Source: Drechmeria coniospora (Eukaryota > Ascomycota > Sordariomycetes > Hypocreales > Ophiocordycipitaceae). From it: 64,000 nt of DNA. Position numbers and translations under genes: made by a program. Below, piece by piece: positions 11,204-22,331 of the stretch (position 1 is the first letter of the stretch; each line of letters begins with the position of its first letter). The notes under the pieces are model-generated. The model saw nothing but the letters and a program-made list of their open reading frames with translations. It ran no database searches and was not told where the DNA came from. The stretch is taken from positions 1,426,001-1,490,000 of the forward strand of contig NC_054391.1 of assembly GCF_001625195.1 (NCBI RefSeq). The letters run 5' to 3'.

Positions 11204-14110
11204 TTAGAACAATCCCCATCGCCCGCGATCTTTTGATTTGTCACGCCGCCCTCCCGCCGCGTGCTCCCGCTCTCGACCATCGAGCTGTCTCAAGCTCTCC
11301 ATCTTATTCAGCACCAGTTCCAGCAGCTCCTTGCGACGAATGACTTCGAGATGCTTGCGAATCTTGGGGTCCTCCTTGGCAAAAGTCTCAATCTCGTCTT
11401 GCGTCAAATGACGGCCTAGACGGAGGTCCAGCTCTCGAGGGAAGTTGTAATAAAACTCGGACAGAAGTTCGACGTTGAGAAAGAGCACCGCGGTGGAGGC
11501 CAGCTTCGTCGCGGCAGCGTTGAGGAAGACTTCTGGGCAGTAGTATTTGTTCTCGGGTGAGGCGCACTGCTTCGACTTGACTGCCAGCAGTCGCATCTTG
11601 ATGATATCGGCCCGGTCGCGGAGGAAGACAGCTTTGCGTCCTAGAAGCCGTTAGCTCTCCGAAGAATGGTCATGAAACTAAGGGACAAAGACATCCAAGG
11701 TAAACAAACATACCTGTACCGAGAAGAGCGGCACTGAAACCGCCAGCGCCGCTCCGACCATCGTCTCCAACAACGATGTCGCCTTTTCGGGCTTTATCGA
11801 TGAAGTTGATGACCTCTTTGAGTTTTCTACGACCGCCAACGCTGGACTCGAGATGGCTCAGCGCGGATTCGCAGTCATGCAGCTCCTTCTTTAAAACGTC
11901 ACTGGCATGCTGTCTCCCTTGTGCCCACTCTCGGTCTTCCAAATCAATCTCAAACTTGAAGGGTTTGATGCAGTTTTCAACCTGGTCGCTGGTGCTGTAG
12001 AAGCGCTCGTTGAGGATGGTCGATGCCGCCTCGGTGATGGCGGTCCGTGCAAAGGGGTGAGATGCAAAATTGGAATTGCTGAGGAGCCTGTCGATGTGGT
12101 TCTGCAATGACGATGCCACAACCGTCGTCGCTAGACGGCCAACCCCGAGTTTGGTGATTGCCGAGGTCGACGCGTCGAGCTGTCGATGCCAGTACTGAGA
12201 AGAAGCGTCCGCCTTAGGGAGATCGGCGATGGGGTTCAGGTCTGGTGGTGCGACTGACAAGTCGGCGACGGGCTTGTTCCAGTACCTCGCCGCCAGGAGG
12301 TCGAGTACCTTCTGGTCCAGCTCGTTCTTGAGTAGCTCCCGCATCTGAGGCCGTCCAAACTCTTCGGCAAACTGTTTGAACGAATGCTTGAAGGCATCCA
12401 GGCTCTCGGCGAGGTAGGATTCGGCCGACAGGGGACGGTCGTTGTACTGGACCTTGAACTCGTACGTCGCCTCTTCCAGTTCCTGCTTGATGGCATCGCT
12501 TGTGCTCTGCAGGCTGGCCGACATGGTCTGCTCGAGCACGTGCATGAGCTTCTTGCGAAGTGTCGTGGTCCCGACATTTACGCCAGCATTGGGACCGAAC
12601 TCGAGGGGGTGAGATGAGAAGAAGGAATTCTCGTGCTTGGCTATGGCCGACAGCAGATTGGTTGGCGTCATCTTGAAGAGGCCCGGCGACTGAGGCGCCT
12701 TCGATACGACGCCAACATACCCGAGCCTCAAGGGATATTGCTTGTCATGAAGGATGGCGGCACCGCGGGCGGCGTCGACGAGGTCCATCTTGGTCACGAC
12801 GCCAATGGTTCGCTCGCCTCGTGGGTCAACCCTCCGAGAGGCCCGGAGGGCAGTTGAGTTGGCCAAGTCAACATCGGCGGCGGAGATGGCCAGGATGACG
12901 TTCGGTGGCTGTATGTACTTGTCGCACAGTTCCGAGATTTTTTGCTTCAACTGCAGCGGTTGGTTTTGGCCGACAACCTGTATGTATCCCGGTAGGTCGA
13001 TGAGCGAGAGATCGGGTACGTTGGGCGAGTAGATAGTCAGATGGATGGGGTCGTCCGAGACGCAATCGGCATCGGAAACGGCGAGGTTGAGATCCGTCAA
13101 GGTTCGCTGTATGGACGAGAAGTCTGCGACACGCCGCAGGCCGAGGTCCGGGAACTCGCCATATTCCTCTTGAGATGCAGGCGTGTTGACGAGCGTCAAC
13201 TCGATGGGTCGGCGGGTGACCATGTTGGAGCCTTTGGGTAGAAACTCGTGACCAACGATGGCTTCCAATACCGAGCTTTTCCCCGACGACTGCGAACCGA
13301 TGACGACAATGGACGGCAGAGTCAAGGAACTCGACTGGTCGACTTTCTGTAGGATGGTTCGAATCTCGATCATCTTCTTGGTCAGGACCATCATTTGATC
13401 ATCCCTGGCCGTCTCGTCATCTTCGCCGTCGTCGCCCTCGGCCGATTTATCATGGCCATAGGCGGCCGCGGCGGCACCGACTGCCGTTGCAGCAGCGACT
13501 TTGCTCTGCTTCGGATCCCCGTCACCGTTAGGTTGAGGTCCGCCCGAGCCGCCGATGCCGATGTCCTCGTGGATACGAAGCACACCTTTTAGCCAGTCCG
13601 GTATTTCCACTTGCTCTTTCGTATTCTCCCACCCCTGGAGCGTCTGCTCGGCAATATCTTTGGCGCCGCCGAAGATAGTTGACGCCGTGGTCGAGACAGT
13701 GTCTTTCGTTGTGTTGAACAGTTCGATGGCGTAGTTGCTCGCCTCTGCAGGGCACTCGGTGGTCAGCACGGCGAAGCAGACGGAGGAGGCCAGAGAGGGG
13801 AGTTCATACGGGCCGCCTGATACTGAATCCAGGCAAGTGCGCCGATGGCCAGCCCGCCGAACATGGCCGGGATTCGGGCGAACTTGAGCACCAGCTTGGG
13901 CAGGAAACGCGCAAAGGAGGCGTTCCGGGCCATGACGGCATTGTGGAAGGCATTCCCGCCATACCACATGCGCCGCTGGGTCGCACGAATAGTGGCATCT
14001 GCGCGAAGCAGGCCACCAGTTGGTGATCGATGTAAATGTCGTACTGCGTTGGCGGAGGCGCGTCGCGTCACTGGGCGCAGCCCAGCAGCAGCGAGCATCC
14101 GTCCACTCAT
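11204..14110 (-). CDS. mgm1: Mitochondrial inner-membrane dynamin Mgm1/OPA1
   Basis: Three exons in transcript order: 13810-14110, 11714-13744 and 11204-11640, giving 922 residues. Phases match at both joins. The N-terminus is Arg-rich and without acidic residues for ~70 residues, a mitochondrial presequence. A membrane anchor follows at about 79-98 and is cut by intron 1. An Ala/Gly-rich stretch at about 180-197 (AAATAVGAAAAAYG) is where the rhomboid-cleaved second segment is found in the family. The GTPase domain has the P-loop GSQSSGKS (residues 250-257), DLPG and TKMD. The dynamin middle and effector region follows. Mgm1 drives inner-membrane fusion and crista shape, and needs both the long anchored form and the rhomboid-cut short form. 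Length fits the family. Confidence 0.95.
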
Positions 14111-14484
14111 CGCAGCGAAGGTTTCTGCAATGGACGGCGAAGTCGAAAGCGCATGGAAATTATTCGTTCGTCAGCCAGGCTTGTCTCTGGAACCAGAAAC
14201 GATACTACGGATCGTCCGGATGCGAAAAGGACACGCGACGGGGATGGGGGAGGGGGGGGGGTTGAAGTAGGATGGGTGGGAAAGTGGGTTGAACAGTTAC
14301 GCATGCTCATACATCATCGCGAGTTGAGGGAGCCCAAGGAAGGCATATGAAATAATACATGCAAAACTCCATAAAAATTAGGCAGGGGAGTGGCGCGCCA
14401 CTTTAGTCTCACTGATTAAGTACTTGCAGTACATGAAATACAGTACTCCGTAGATGTTCGGAGTGCTGTAAGAAATAGCTTTAC

Positions 14485-14583
14485 AGTACTTATAGTACTT
14501 ATAGTACTTATAGTACTTATAGTACTTATAGTACTTATAGTACTTATAGTACTTATAGTACTTATAGTACTTATAGTACTTAC
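14485..14583. repeat. 9-bp tandem array, eleven units
   Basis: Eleven copies of AGTACTTAT. The last ends in C instead of T. Each unit contains the 6-bp palindrome AGTACT, so the array is a ladder of phased palindromes with 9-bp spacing. It lies in the mgm1/spb1 intergenic region. Confidence 0.92.
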
Positions 14584-14770
14584 TTAAGTATGAAGCACGT
14601 GCACCTGCTTGTACTTGCAGTACATATGTAAATATGTATACGGAGTAATAGAGGCTACAGCACGGAGTACCCCTACTGCTATTGCATCTAGTCCTACTAC
14701 TGTACTTATACTGTACTTGCCATATGCAATGCAGCTCGTACAACTGCAACAGTGCATGTAGTTACAATAC

Positions 14771-14790
14771 AGTACGGAGTACTCCGTACT
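14771..14790. repeat. Perfect 20-bp palindrome of the dispersed TACGGAGTA family
   Basis: AGTACGGAGTACTCCGTACT is its own reverse complement over all 20 bases. It is the fullest copy I found of a motif family that occurs as half-sites and tandem half-sites across almost all intergenic regions of the window. Confidence 0.9.
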
Positions 14791-15123
14791 TACTCATTAC
14801 TTAAGTAGATGTAAGTACGGCGTACAGTACGGAGTACAACTACACTATTACTTGCGGTAATACCAACAGTCGACCCGCTGGTGCAAACAGGAGACGCGGA
14901 AAAATCGCAACAACAGCAACAACATAACCCCACCTTTCTCCCCACCTGCCTACCCTCCCACCTACCCACCCATCTCCCCCCGCTATCACCACGTGATGGG
15001 TCTTATCACTTGTGTTCTGCATCAAAATTTCCAGATCGCAGCGTCTCAGTCAGACTTCGTGAAAGAGGATTTGTGCCATCGCTCTTCGATAACTGCGCCG
15101 TTGCGCCATCCAACTTCTCCGCC

Positions 15124-17803
15124 ATGGCGATTCAAAAGAAGCATGGCAAGGGCCGTCTGGACAAGTGGTACAAGCTTGCCAAGGAAAAGGGGTACCGTGC
15201 TCGAGCTGCTTTCAAACTCATCCAGCTGAACAAGAAGTATGGCTTCTTGGAGAAGAGCAAAGTTCTCTTGGACCTTTGCGCCGCCCCCGGGGTTCGTTTT
15301 CTCCTTTTACGCTCCCAGTCCAAGCAAAACTCTTCCGTTCATTGACGCTGACCAAAATTTATTTCAGTCATGGTGTCAGGTAGCTGCCGAGGTCATGCCG
15401 GTCAACAGTTTAATTGTCGGTGTTGATCTGGCACCCATCAAACCCATCCCCCGAGTCATCAGTTTCCAGAGCGATATTACCACCGAAAAGTGCCGTGCTA
15501 CCATTCGGCAACACTTGAAGACGTGGAAGGCAGATACCGTCCTTCACGACGGTGCGCCCAACGTCGGTACCGCCTGGTCTCAAGATTCGTTCAACCAGGC
15601 CGAGCTGGCCCTGCAAGCGATGAAGCTGGCGACTGAGTTCCTCGTCGAGGGCGGCACCTTCGTTACCAAGGTCTTCCGCTCCAAGGACTACAATCCGTTG
15701 TTGTGGGTCCTCGGCCAACTCTTCAACAAAGTCGAGGCGACGAAGCCGCCCTCCTCGCGAAACGTCTCCGCCGAGATATTCGTCGTCTGCAGGGGCTACA
15801 AGGCACCCAAGCGAATCGACCCCCGGTTCTTGGATGCCAAGTCTGTGTTTGCAGAGCTCGCAGGTGCGACGCCCAATAACGAAGCCAAGGTGTACAATCC
15901 CGAGGTAAAGAAGCGGAAGCGAGATGGATACGAGGAGGGAGATTATACACAGTTCAAAGAAATCCTCGCCAGCGAATTCATCCATGCACTCGACCCAATT
16001 GCCATCCTTGGCAGCACCAACAAGCTCGGCTTCGAACAACCTTCCAGTGGTGACGTTGCCTTGGCCGCGCTGGATAAACTGCCGGAGACGACTGCGGAAA
16101 TTCGCACCTGTTGCGCTGACCTCAAGGTCCTCGGACGCAAAGACTTCAAGTTGCTCCTCAGATGGCGACTGAAGGTGAGGGAGATTTTCGGTTTGAAGGC
16201 GAAGGACTCGGACGATAAGACCGACGCCGAGGAGGTTGCTGAGGTGGAGCCCATGGACGAAGAGCTCCGGATCCAGCAAGAGCTGCAGGCACTGAAAGAC
16301 AAGGATAACTCCAAAAAGAAGCGGGAGAAGCGCAAGGAAAACGAGCGCAAGCAGCGCGAGATTGTGCGGATGCAGTTGAACATGGTAGCACCCATGGACA
16401 TTGGCATGGAAGAATCCGGCCCCATCGGTGAAGATGCCATGTTTTCGCTCAAAAAGGTCGACAAGACCAATGCGATGCGTCGCCTGGACCGCGGCAGGAT
16501 GACTGCCGTCTCGGGAAAGGTCCAGAAATCCCAGGCGAAGGAAGAGCCGGAAATGTCGGATTCGGAGAGCGACGATGAGCAAGACCGACTCGATCGCGAG
16601 CTCGACTCCATGTACGACAACTATCGCGAGCGCAAGTCGGAGGCAGACGCGAAATACCGGGCCAAGAAGGCCAGGAAAGAGCACGGCGACGACGAGTGGG
16701 AGGGTGTCTCGGGCGAAGACGAGGCTGAGGAGAGTGCATCGAGCGATTTGGACGAGGAGGATGATTCATCCGAAGACGACGACGACGACGACGACGTTCG
16801 GCCCTCCAAGGGCCTTCTCCGTGACCTGGATGATGTCGAGCCTTCCGAGAATGGCTTGTCCAAACGTGCGGCGGCTTTCTTTAACCAGGACATCTTCCAG
16901 GGAATCGCCGACGCAATACCGGCTCCGAATAGACATCAGGAAGTCGACGGTGCAGCAGGCAAGCTCAACCGTCGTACCGCTGCGGAGGAGAAGACTACTG
17001 CCAACGGACACGTCGATGCGAAACCGGCACCTTCCAAGGCGCAACCTGCTGCTGAATCGGACTCTGACGATGACAGTGGGCAGTTTGAGATGGTCCGACG
17101 GGAGGAGGACGAGTGGGAAGAGGACACCAATAAGCGTCCGGATGGAAAGCTGGGTACGTTGAATTTTCCTGTTGACTGTTCCCCATGTCCTCGCGTTCAT
17201 TCGCTGGCGGCAAGCTCGCAACCTGGTCTAACTTACGGACGAATAGACATCGATATCATCACTGCCGAGGCAATGACGCTGGCGCATCAACTGGCCACCG
17301 GACAAATCACCACCCACGACGCCATCGACGATGGGTTCAACAAACGCACCTTCCGCGACCGAGACGGGCTACCGGACTGGTTCAACGATGATGAGTCGAA
17401 GCACGACAAGCCTATGAAGCCCATCACCAAGGCTGCTGCGCAGGCGATCAAGGAAAAACTGCGTGCCTTCAACGCCCGGCCTATCAAAAAGGTGCGGGAG
17501 GCGAAAGCTCGCAAGAAGTTCAAGACGGCGCAGAGGCTTGAAAAGCTGAAAAAGAAGTCGGACATGTTGATCAATGACGAAAACATGACCGAGAAGGAAA
17601 AGGCGGAGACGATTGCGAGGCTACAGAGCAAGGCGGCTCAGAAGAAGCCGTCGCAGCCATCCAAGCTCGTCGTTGCCAAGGGCGCGAACAGAGGAATTCA
17701 AGGTCGGCCAAAGGGCGTCAAGGGCCGGTATCGCATGGTCGATCCAAGAATGAAGAAGGAGCTGAGAGCCCAAAAGAGGATATCTCAGCGCAAGAAGAGG
17801 TGA
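15124..17803 (+). CDS. spb1: Pre-rRNA 2'-O-methyltransferase Spb1
   Basis: Three exons, 15124-15291, 15368-17153 and 17247-17803, give 836 residues, close to yeast Spb1 (841). The N-terminal FtsJ-type domain begins [20 protein letters not shown]. It shows the SAM-binding [10 protein letters not shown], formed across intron 1, and the K-D-K-E catalytic residues in [19 protein letters not shown] and EIFVVC. Long acidic and Lys-rich stretches follow, then the Spb1 C-terminal domain ending in a very basic tail ([10 protein letters not shown]). The enzyme modifies the A-loop guanosine of large-subunit rRNA and is needed for 60S assembly in the nucleolus. Intron 2 (17154-17246) is 93 nt, a multiple of three, with no in-frame stop, so retention would insert 31 residues. 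The gene converges with the JmjC gene, with 104 bp between stop codons. Confidence 0.95.
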
Positions 17804-17907
17804 GGCGTAGCTACATAGCAATGGCAGTGTATTCATTGCTGGACCGTGCAGGGGAGGCACCGACGCGTCGGGCAGCATGCAACTGGCTCTTGATGGCCCA
17901 GGTTTCT

Positions 17908-19238
17908 TTACTTGTTGGTAGGTAGAGTGCGTAGGAATGAGGCCAAAGGGAAAAGCGAGCCACTGTATTCCATGTCGTACCTAGATGCCGGTCAGACGAA
18001 TTCGTTTCTTTGCGTGACGCGAATGTAGCCTGCTGGTATGGGATGACGCACCAGTAGTTGATGGCGACAACGAAGCCGTCGCTGCCTGGGATACATGACT
18101 GGGAGACTTTGTGGTACCTGTGAGAGCTCTGGTCAGTGGGTGCAGAAGCCGCCGTGGGTGTCGCCGCCGTAGGGGGGAAAAGGCAAGATGGGGGAGGTGA
18201 ACTGGGGAGCGTACCACATCGCTGGTAGATAGAGCATGTCGCCCGGCTCCAGAGTAAGGCGAATTGGTCTGGCCAGGTGGGAGTGGGCTGTGGGGTTGAC
18301 CTGGGCGTGGTCGGGATCCCAAGTCGCAAAAGGGACAGGCTCTGCGCCTTCGTCGAGTTGCAAGGAGAAAGAGTTCCCATCTCGAGCATAGGTTGCCTGG
18401 GGCATCATCCTCTCGTTCATGCACGGGTGGCATAGCGGGGGCAGAAGCACAAAATGCTTCCTGCCAAGAACCTGGACATAGATGTTTTCGAAATTGTCCT
18501 TGTGGGTGGCGGTGACGGACTTGGAGTTGCCTATCCACAGGTTGATAGCGTCGGGCGGTTTCTGAAGAGCTATGCGGGCAAAGGGAATGTCTCGTTGGGC
18601 TTCCGGGAAGAGGGACAAGTACTCGTCGCGAAGATTGTCATTTTCTAGCAGGCAACGTTTCAGTCATGGTGATGGAGGGAGGAGGGGATGAAGGCAACGG
18701 TGTTGGCTGACGAGTCTGCGCGTATCTCACCTCCGAGTTGGAGGAAAAGGTTGGATCGGTCTCCTGCCGGATGAGGTAGGAGAGAAAGTGGTCAAAATGC
18801 TGAGACTCCTCGTGAGGTTTGGCAAGGACAGTGCAGTCGTGCTCGGGCGAAAAGGTGGGCGAATCGGCGTTTCTGAGCAGTCGGTCACAGGGGGTCAGAA
18901 AGTGAAAACAGTGCCATGGGACGAGAAGGGTGTGGAATTGTGCGAATTCGAGCATGAAGGGCAAATATATACCCATAGGGGGTGACAGCTACGTTGACAG
19001 GCTGGCCCTGGAGAACAGAGGTAAGGTGGCCGTAGTTCCAGTCGCGAACTGCCTTCCAAGAAGCTGCGCCGCCGCGGACAATGAAAGGAACGTTGCGGGA
19101 GACGAAGCGCATGAACTCGAGGGGGCTTGGTTCCGCATCGAGCTCTTCGACCGTCGAGCCGTTTAGTTCGTTGTAGTTCGAGACGAGCTCGTCGAGGGAG
19201 GCCTCCATCGTCGGATAGGCATGGCTAGACATGGACAC
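17908..19238 (-). CDS. JmjC oxygenase of the JMJD7 type
   Basis: Five exons in transcript order: 18973-19238, 18712-18872, 18215-18644, 18052-18117 and 17908-17980. They give 331 residues with phases agreeing at every join. The cupin fold is marked by PFIVRGG early, then LWIGNSKSVTATHKDNFENI, in which His190 and Asp192 are the expected iron ligands. LPP, LEPGDMLYLPAMW follow, with His288 in WYHKVSQS as the third ligand. The last exon restores the family ending NYWYDMEYSG. JMJD7 proteins are 2-oxoglutarate/Fe(II) lysyl hydroxylases acting on TRAFAC GTPases such as DRG1/2, and human JMJD7 has also been reported as a peptidase. The donor of exon 2 is a weak GTCAGC. Using the stronger GTGAGA 18 nt earlier breaks the frame. 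Two introns interrupt codons for Trp. Confidence 0.85.
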
Positions 19239-22200
19239 AGAAAAAAACGGTGAAGGGATGGTCGCTGGTCAGGTAGCCGCGTGCGAATCAAGGGCCTTGC
19301 GCACGAATCTACATGTACGCGTACTTTGGTTGATGATGATGACTTCGTGATGTGCATGCAAGTTATGCTTGCAGGCAGTCAGCTTGTTGGAATAATATTT
19401 CTCTCGGCTGGTCGTCGGTGTGTGAGGACCCTCAGGCTCCAAGGCAGGCACAAGACAGATTATACCCAAGTACTTGTTCCAACAACCATGTACTGCACAG
19501 TACCTCGTATGTACTGTAGTTGTACAACGTAGGTACGGAGTACTAGGTACGGAGTACTAGGTACGGAGTACTCGGTACAAGGTTTTCCGTACTGCGAATT
19601 GCTCTCTACATGTAACCTAATACGAGTGGTACTCCGTACACCTAAGTACATATATATATAATTCGTAGGTTCGTCATTCGTCACTTACGTTCCTATCGAT
19701 GCATTACTACCGTGCACATCACTAACTTGTAATAATAATACCACTTGTACGGAGTACTCCGAACGAGTACTCCGGATACTTACTTGTACATGGAATAGTG
19801 TTAGTACCCCGTACTCTTAGGGAAATGAAGTGCTTACTTATCACGTGGGAATTTTCCGGCAAATACTCAAGTACAGTATTGTACGGAGACATGAGTACCT
19901 GAGAAAGTTGTGTTAGCATGAGCTAAGGGATACTTGTACTATACCTGTAAGTACTCCGTCCGTACTATCAGTGCTAATACTATACAACGCCCATGCAATC
20001 AAGTACAGTACTAGACACGGAGTACGGATGCATACCAACATGTGCAGTAAGTACAAGTACTTCCATGCATTCAGATATACTAAATCATAAGTAATTACAT
20101 GTGCAGTAGGTGTACTTAATAACTTGCATATGTATGTCCAGGTGTACATGCACTTGGTTGTAAAACTTTTACGCGCATGATGTCTGCCTGCTATGAGCAG
20201 GGAGAACCATGGTAGGTTGCGATAAGCTCTGCCAGTGAGGTGACACCATCATTGACCATTGTATTAATACCACTTTGGTGTGCACACCAGCATGCAACAT
20301 GGTACAAAGTGCAACTATGCCCTACTAGTACTTAGGTGCACATGTACTTGTACGCGCTACAGCCGGATGAGAGAAAATGCAACACATGAATAACACGGAA
20401 TCGTGTTCGGTAAGTATTACTTGTATGTAGGTAGGTATACGGAGTCTTTACTCCGCACACTATTTCGTTTTTCATGGCTTAGAGAAATATCAATTCGCGT
20501 GGGCTGAATGCATACTGTATGTGCGCCCATCACCTGGAGAGAGTTATCCGAACCTACCTATGGTTGGCGTCGACCTTGATAAACTTGCCTGCTGGCGCGC
20601 GCTATCTTTTAGTGGCGCGGCACCGATCTAATGAGAACAGCCCTGTCATTACCTTGCAGAATCACTTGTTATATACGGAGTACAACTACAGTTCTAGCTT
20701 AGTACCTGGCACTAGCCTATTCCTAGATCCACTGACGTCCAAGTGCCCAGGGTGAGGGGTGGGGAGGGGACGGTTGGTATTATTACACGTCTCCTACATG
20801 CTCTGGGTGTCGGTAGATACCTAGATCTAGATGCAGGGCCTTCCTTTTGGCATGAGGCTGGAGCACGCATTCTCAAGGGAGGCTGTGTGACAGAGAATGC
20901 AAGTGCTTTTTTGACTTGGTTTTCGCAAATTTAGACCGGAGCACTACCCAGAATCACGGCAACGGTTGGCTGGAAGGAAAGTGTGCGCGGCGGAGTTGTA
21001 CAGATAGCAGTAGGCACCAAAGTACTTCGTAGTAAGTGCTATTCACCAGCGCAACAGGAGGGCCCTACCACGACTATACGGAGCGCTTAGCCGCCATAGC
21101 TTGCCACTACACCCACATGAACTCGGATACTTGAGCGATGGAAGAAGTGTACTTCCAGTAGGAGCAAGATATTGAAAGTAATAACGGAGTACTTACTCCG
21201 ACCCGAAGTGTACATAAACTATTACTCCGTGCTAGTGTAAGTACAGTACTTTGGAGTTGATACTAGTGCAGGTATCCGTACAGTAATACACTATGTTACA
21301 GTACACAGTACACGCTCCTGGTTTAGTAACTCTGCTCCATGCACTAGGAACTATTACATGCAAGTACTGTACACCTAGACTTGCGATAGTAGATAGTGGA
21401 TGTGGTGAGGTAATAGTGTTCATGGGTAATAATATGTGGCTAGGCGTTGGTGGAAGTAAATGTACGGAGAATGACTCCGAACTGCACTGTAAGTAGGGAG
21501 TACAGTGGCATTAAATCACTCCAGTAGGCTACATGTCAGTTTTTTTAGTGCTCCATGCACCTAGTAGCAATGCGTTCCAGTACCTGTACAGATACGAAAT
21601 ACGAATAGATACTAAGCTAGCCGTCCCACGGAGCAGGTACTATCCCCATGCCACCCACAACTCCCGAGTTCCGACACATTCTCTAGCAAGCTGCCGTGCC
21701 TGCTGGCGGCATCGACTGCCAAGTTTTTGTCGACAGCATCGAGCTTGGCTCACCTGCATAATTTGGGAGACTCATTTGCAGTCATCCGCCTCCAGCGCCG
21801 CCTCCAGCGCCCCTTGTCCCGCCTCGGCCCTTGCATTCCCATTCTCCCCTTCCCATTCTCGCTTACCCCAACGCATCCTGTGGACGGACCCACGTCGAGA
21901 ACTCACGACTCCATTCGCCGCCACGGAGTCCGCAGTGCCGACGCCCCGTTTCTCGTCATAATAACTCGTACACCTGCACGATAGCCTACCATCACGCAGC
22001 GTATGCCCTCTCGGAACGTGATAACAGTCGTCGGTTCCTGCCATCATTCTTCTTTCTGCCCCAAAAGCCATGCATGCTCAATGCCCGCCACGCCACGGTC
22101 AACATCACGAGCCGCCTCGGGCAGGACGGTGCCCCTCCGCTGCGAAAGGCTTGCGCGCGCCCTGCCTGCATCCGAGTGCATACGATCGGGTCGAGCTGCA

Positions 22201-22331
22201 GTCGCAACGACAGCCACACCTATAATAGTGCTGCGAAGCCAACCTTGGAAGGAGAGCGAGCCGACTGGAAGACTTCTTTCCCTCCTCATGAACCGCCGTC
22301 CCGGTGGTCGGTCGGGTAGAAGCAGCTCACC
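19239..22331. other. Long intergenic region upstream of scap
   Basis: About 3.1 kb without a convincing gene. From 19460 to 21500 it is AT-richer and has many TACGGAGTA/TACTCCGTA motifs, for example near 19532-19573, 19630, 19748, 20022, 20676 and 21465. From about 21640 it becomes C-rich, which fits the promoter and leader of the scap gene. Open frames here are short and on overlapping strands. Confidence 0.55.
19532..19573. repeat. 14-bp tandem repeat, three units
   Basis: Three copies of GGTACGGAGTACTA, the third ending in C, followed by a partial GGTAC. Each unit is a copy of the dispersed motif, so this is a local tandem expansion of it. Confidence 0.9.

Larger units (their letters stand above)
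14111..15123. other. Intergenic region with palindromes and 9-bp array
   Basis: A shared upstream region of the divergent mgm1 (-) and spb1 (+) genes. It contains the 9-bp array at 14485-14583, a perfect 20-bp palindrome at 14771-14790, and from about 14930 a C-rich tract (repeated CCCACC/CTCCC words) that is probably the spb1 promoter and leader. No gene is seen. Confidence 0.6.

Noticed and set aside
15410..16684. A 424-residue minus-strand frame opposite spb1
   Set aside because: It is antisense to conserved methyltransferase sequence, Leu- and Val-rich from complementary codons, and has no family match.
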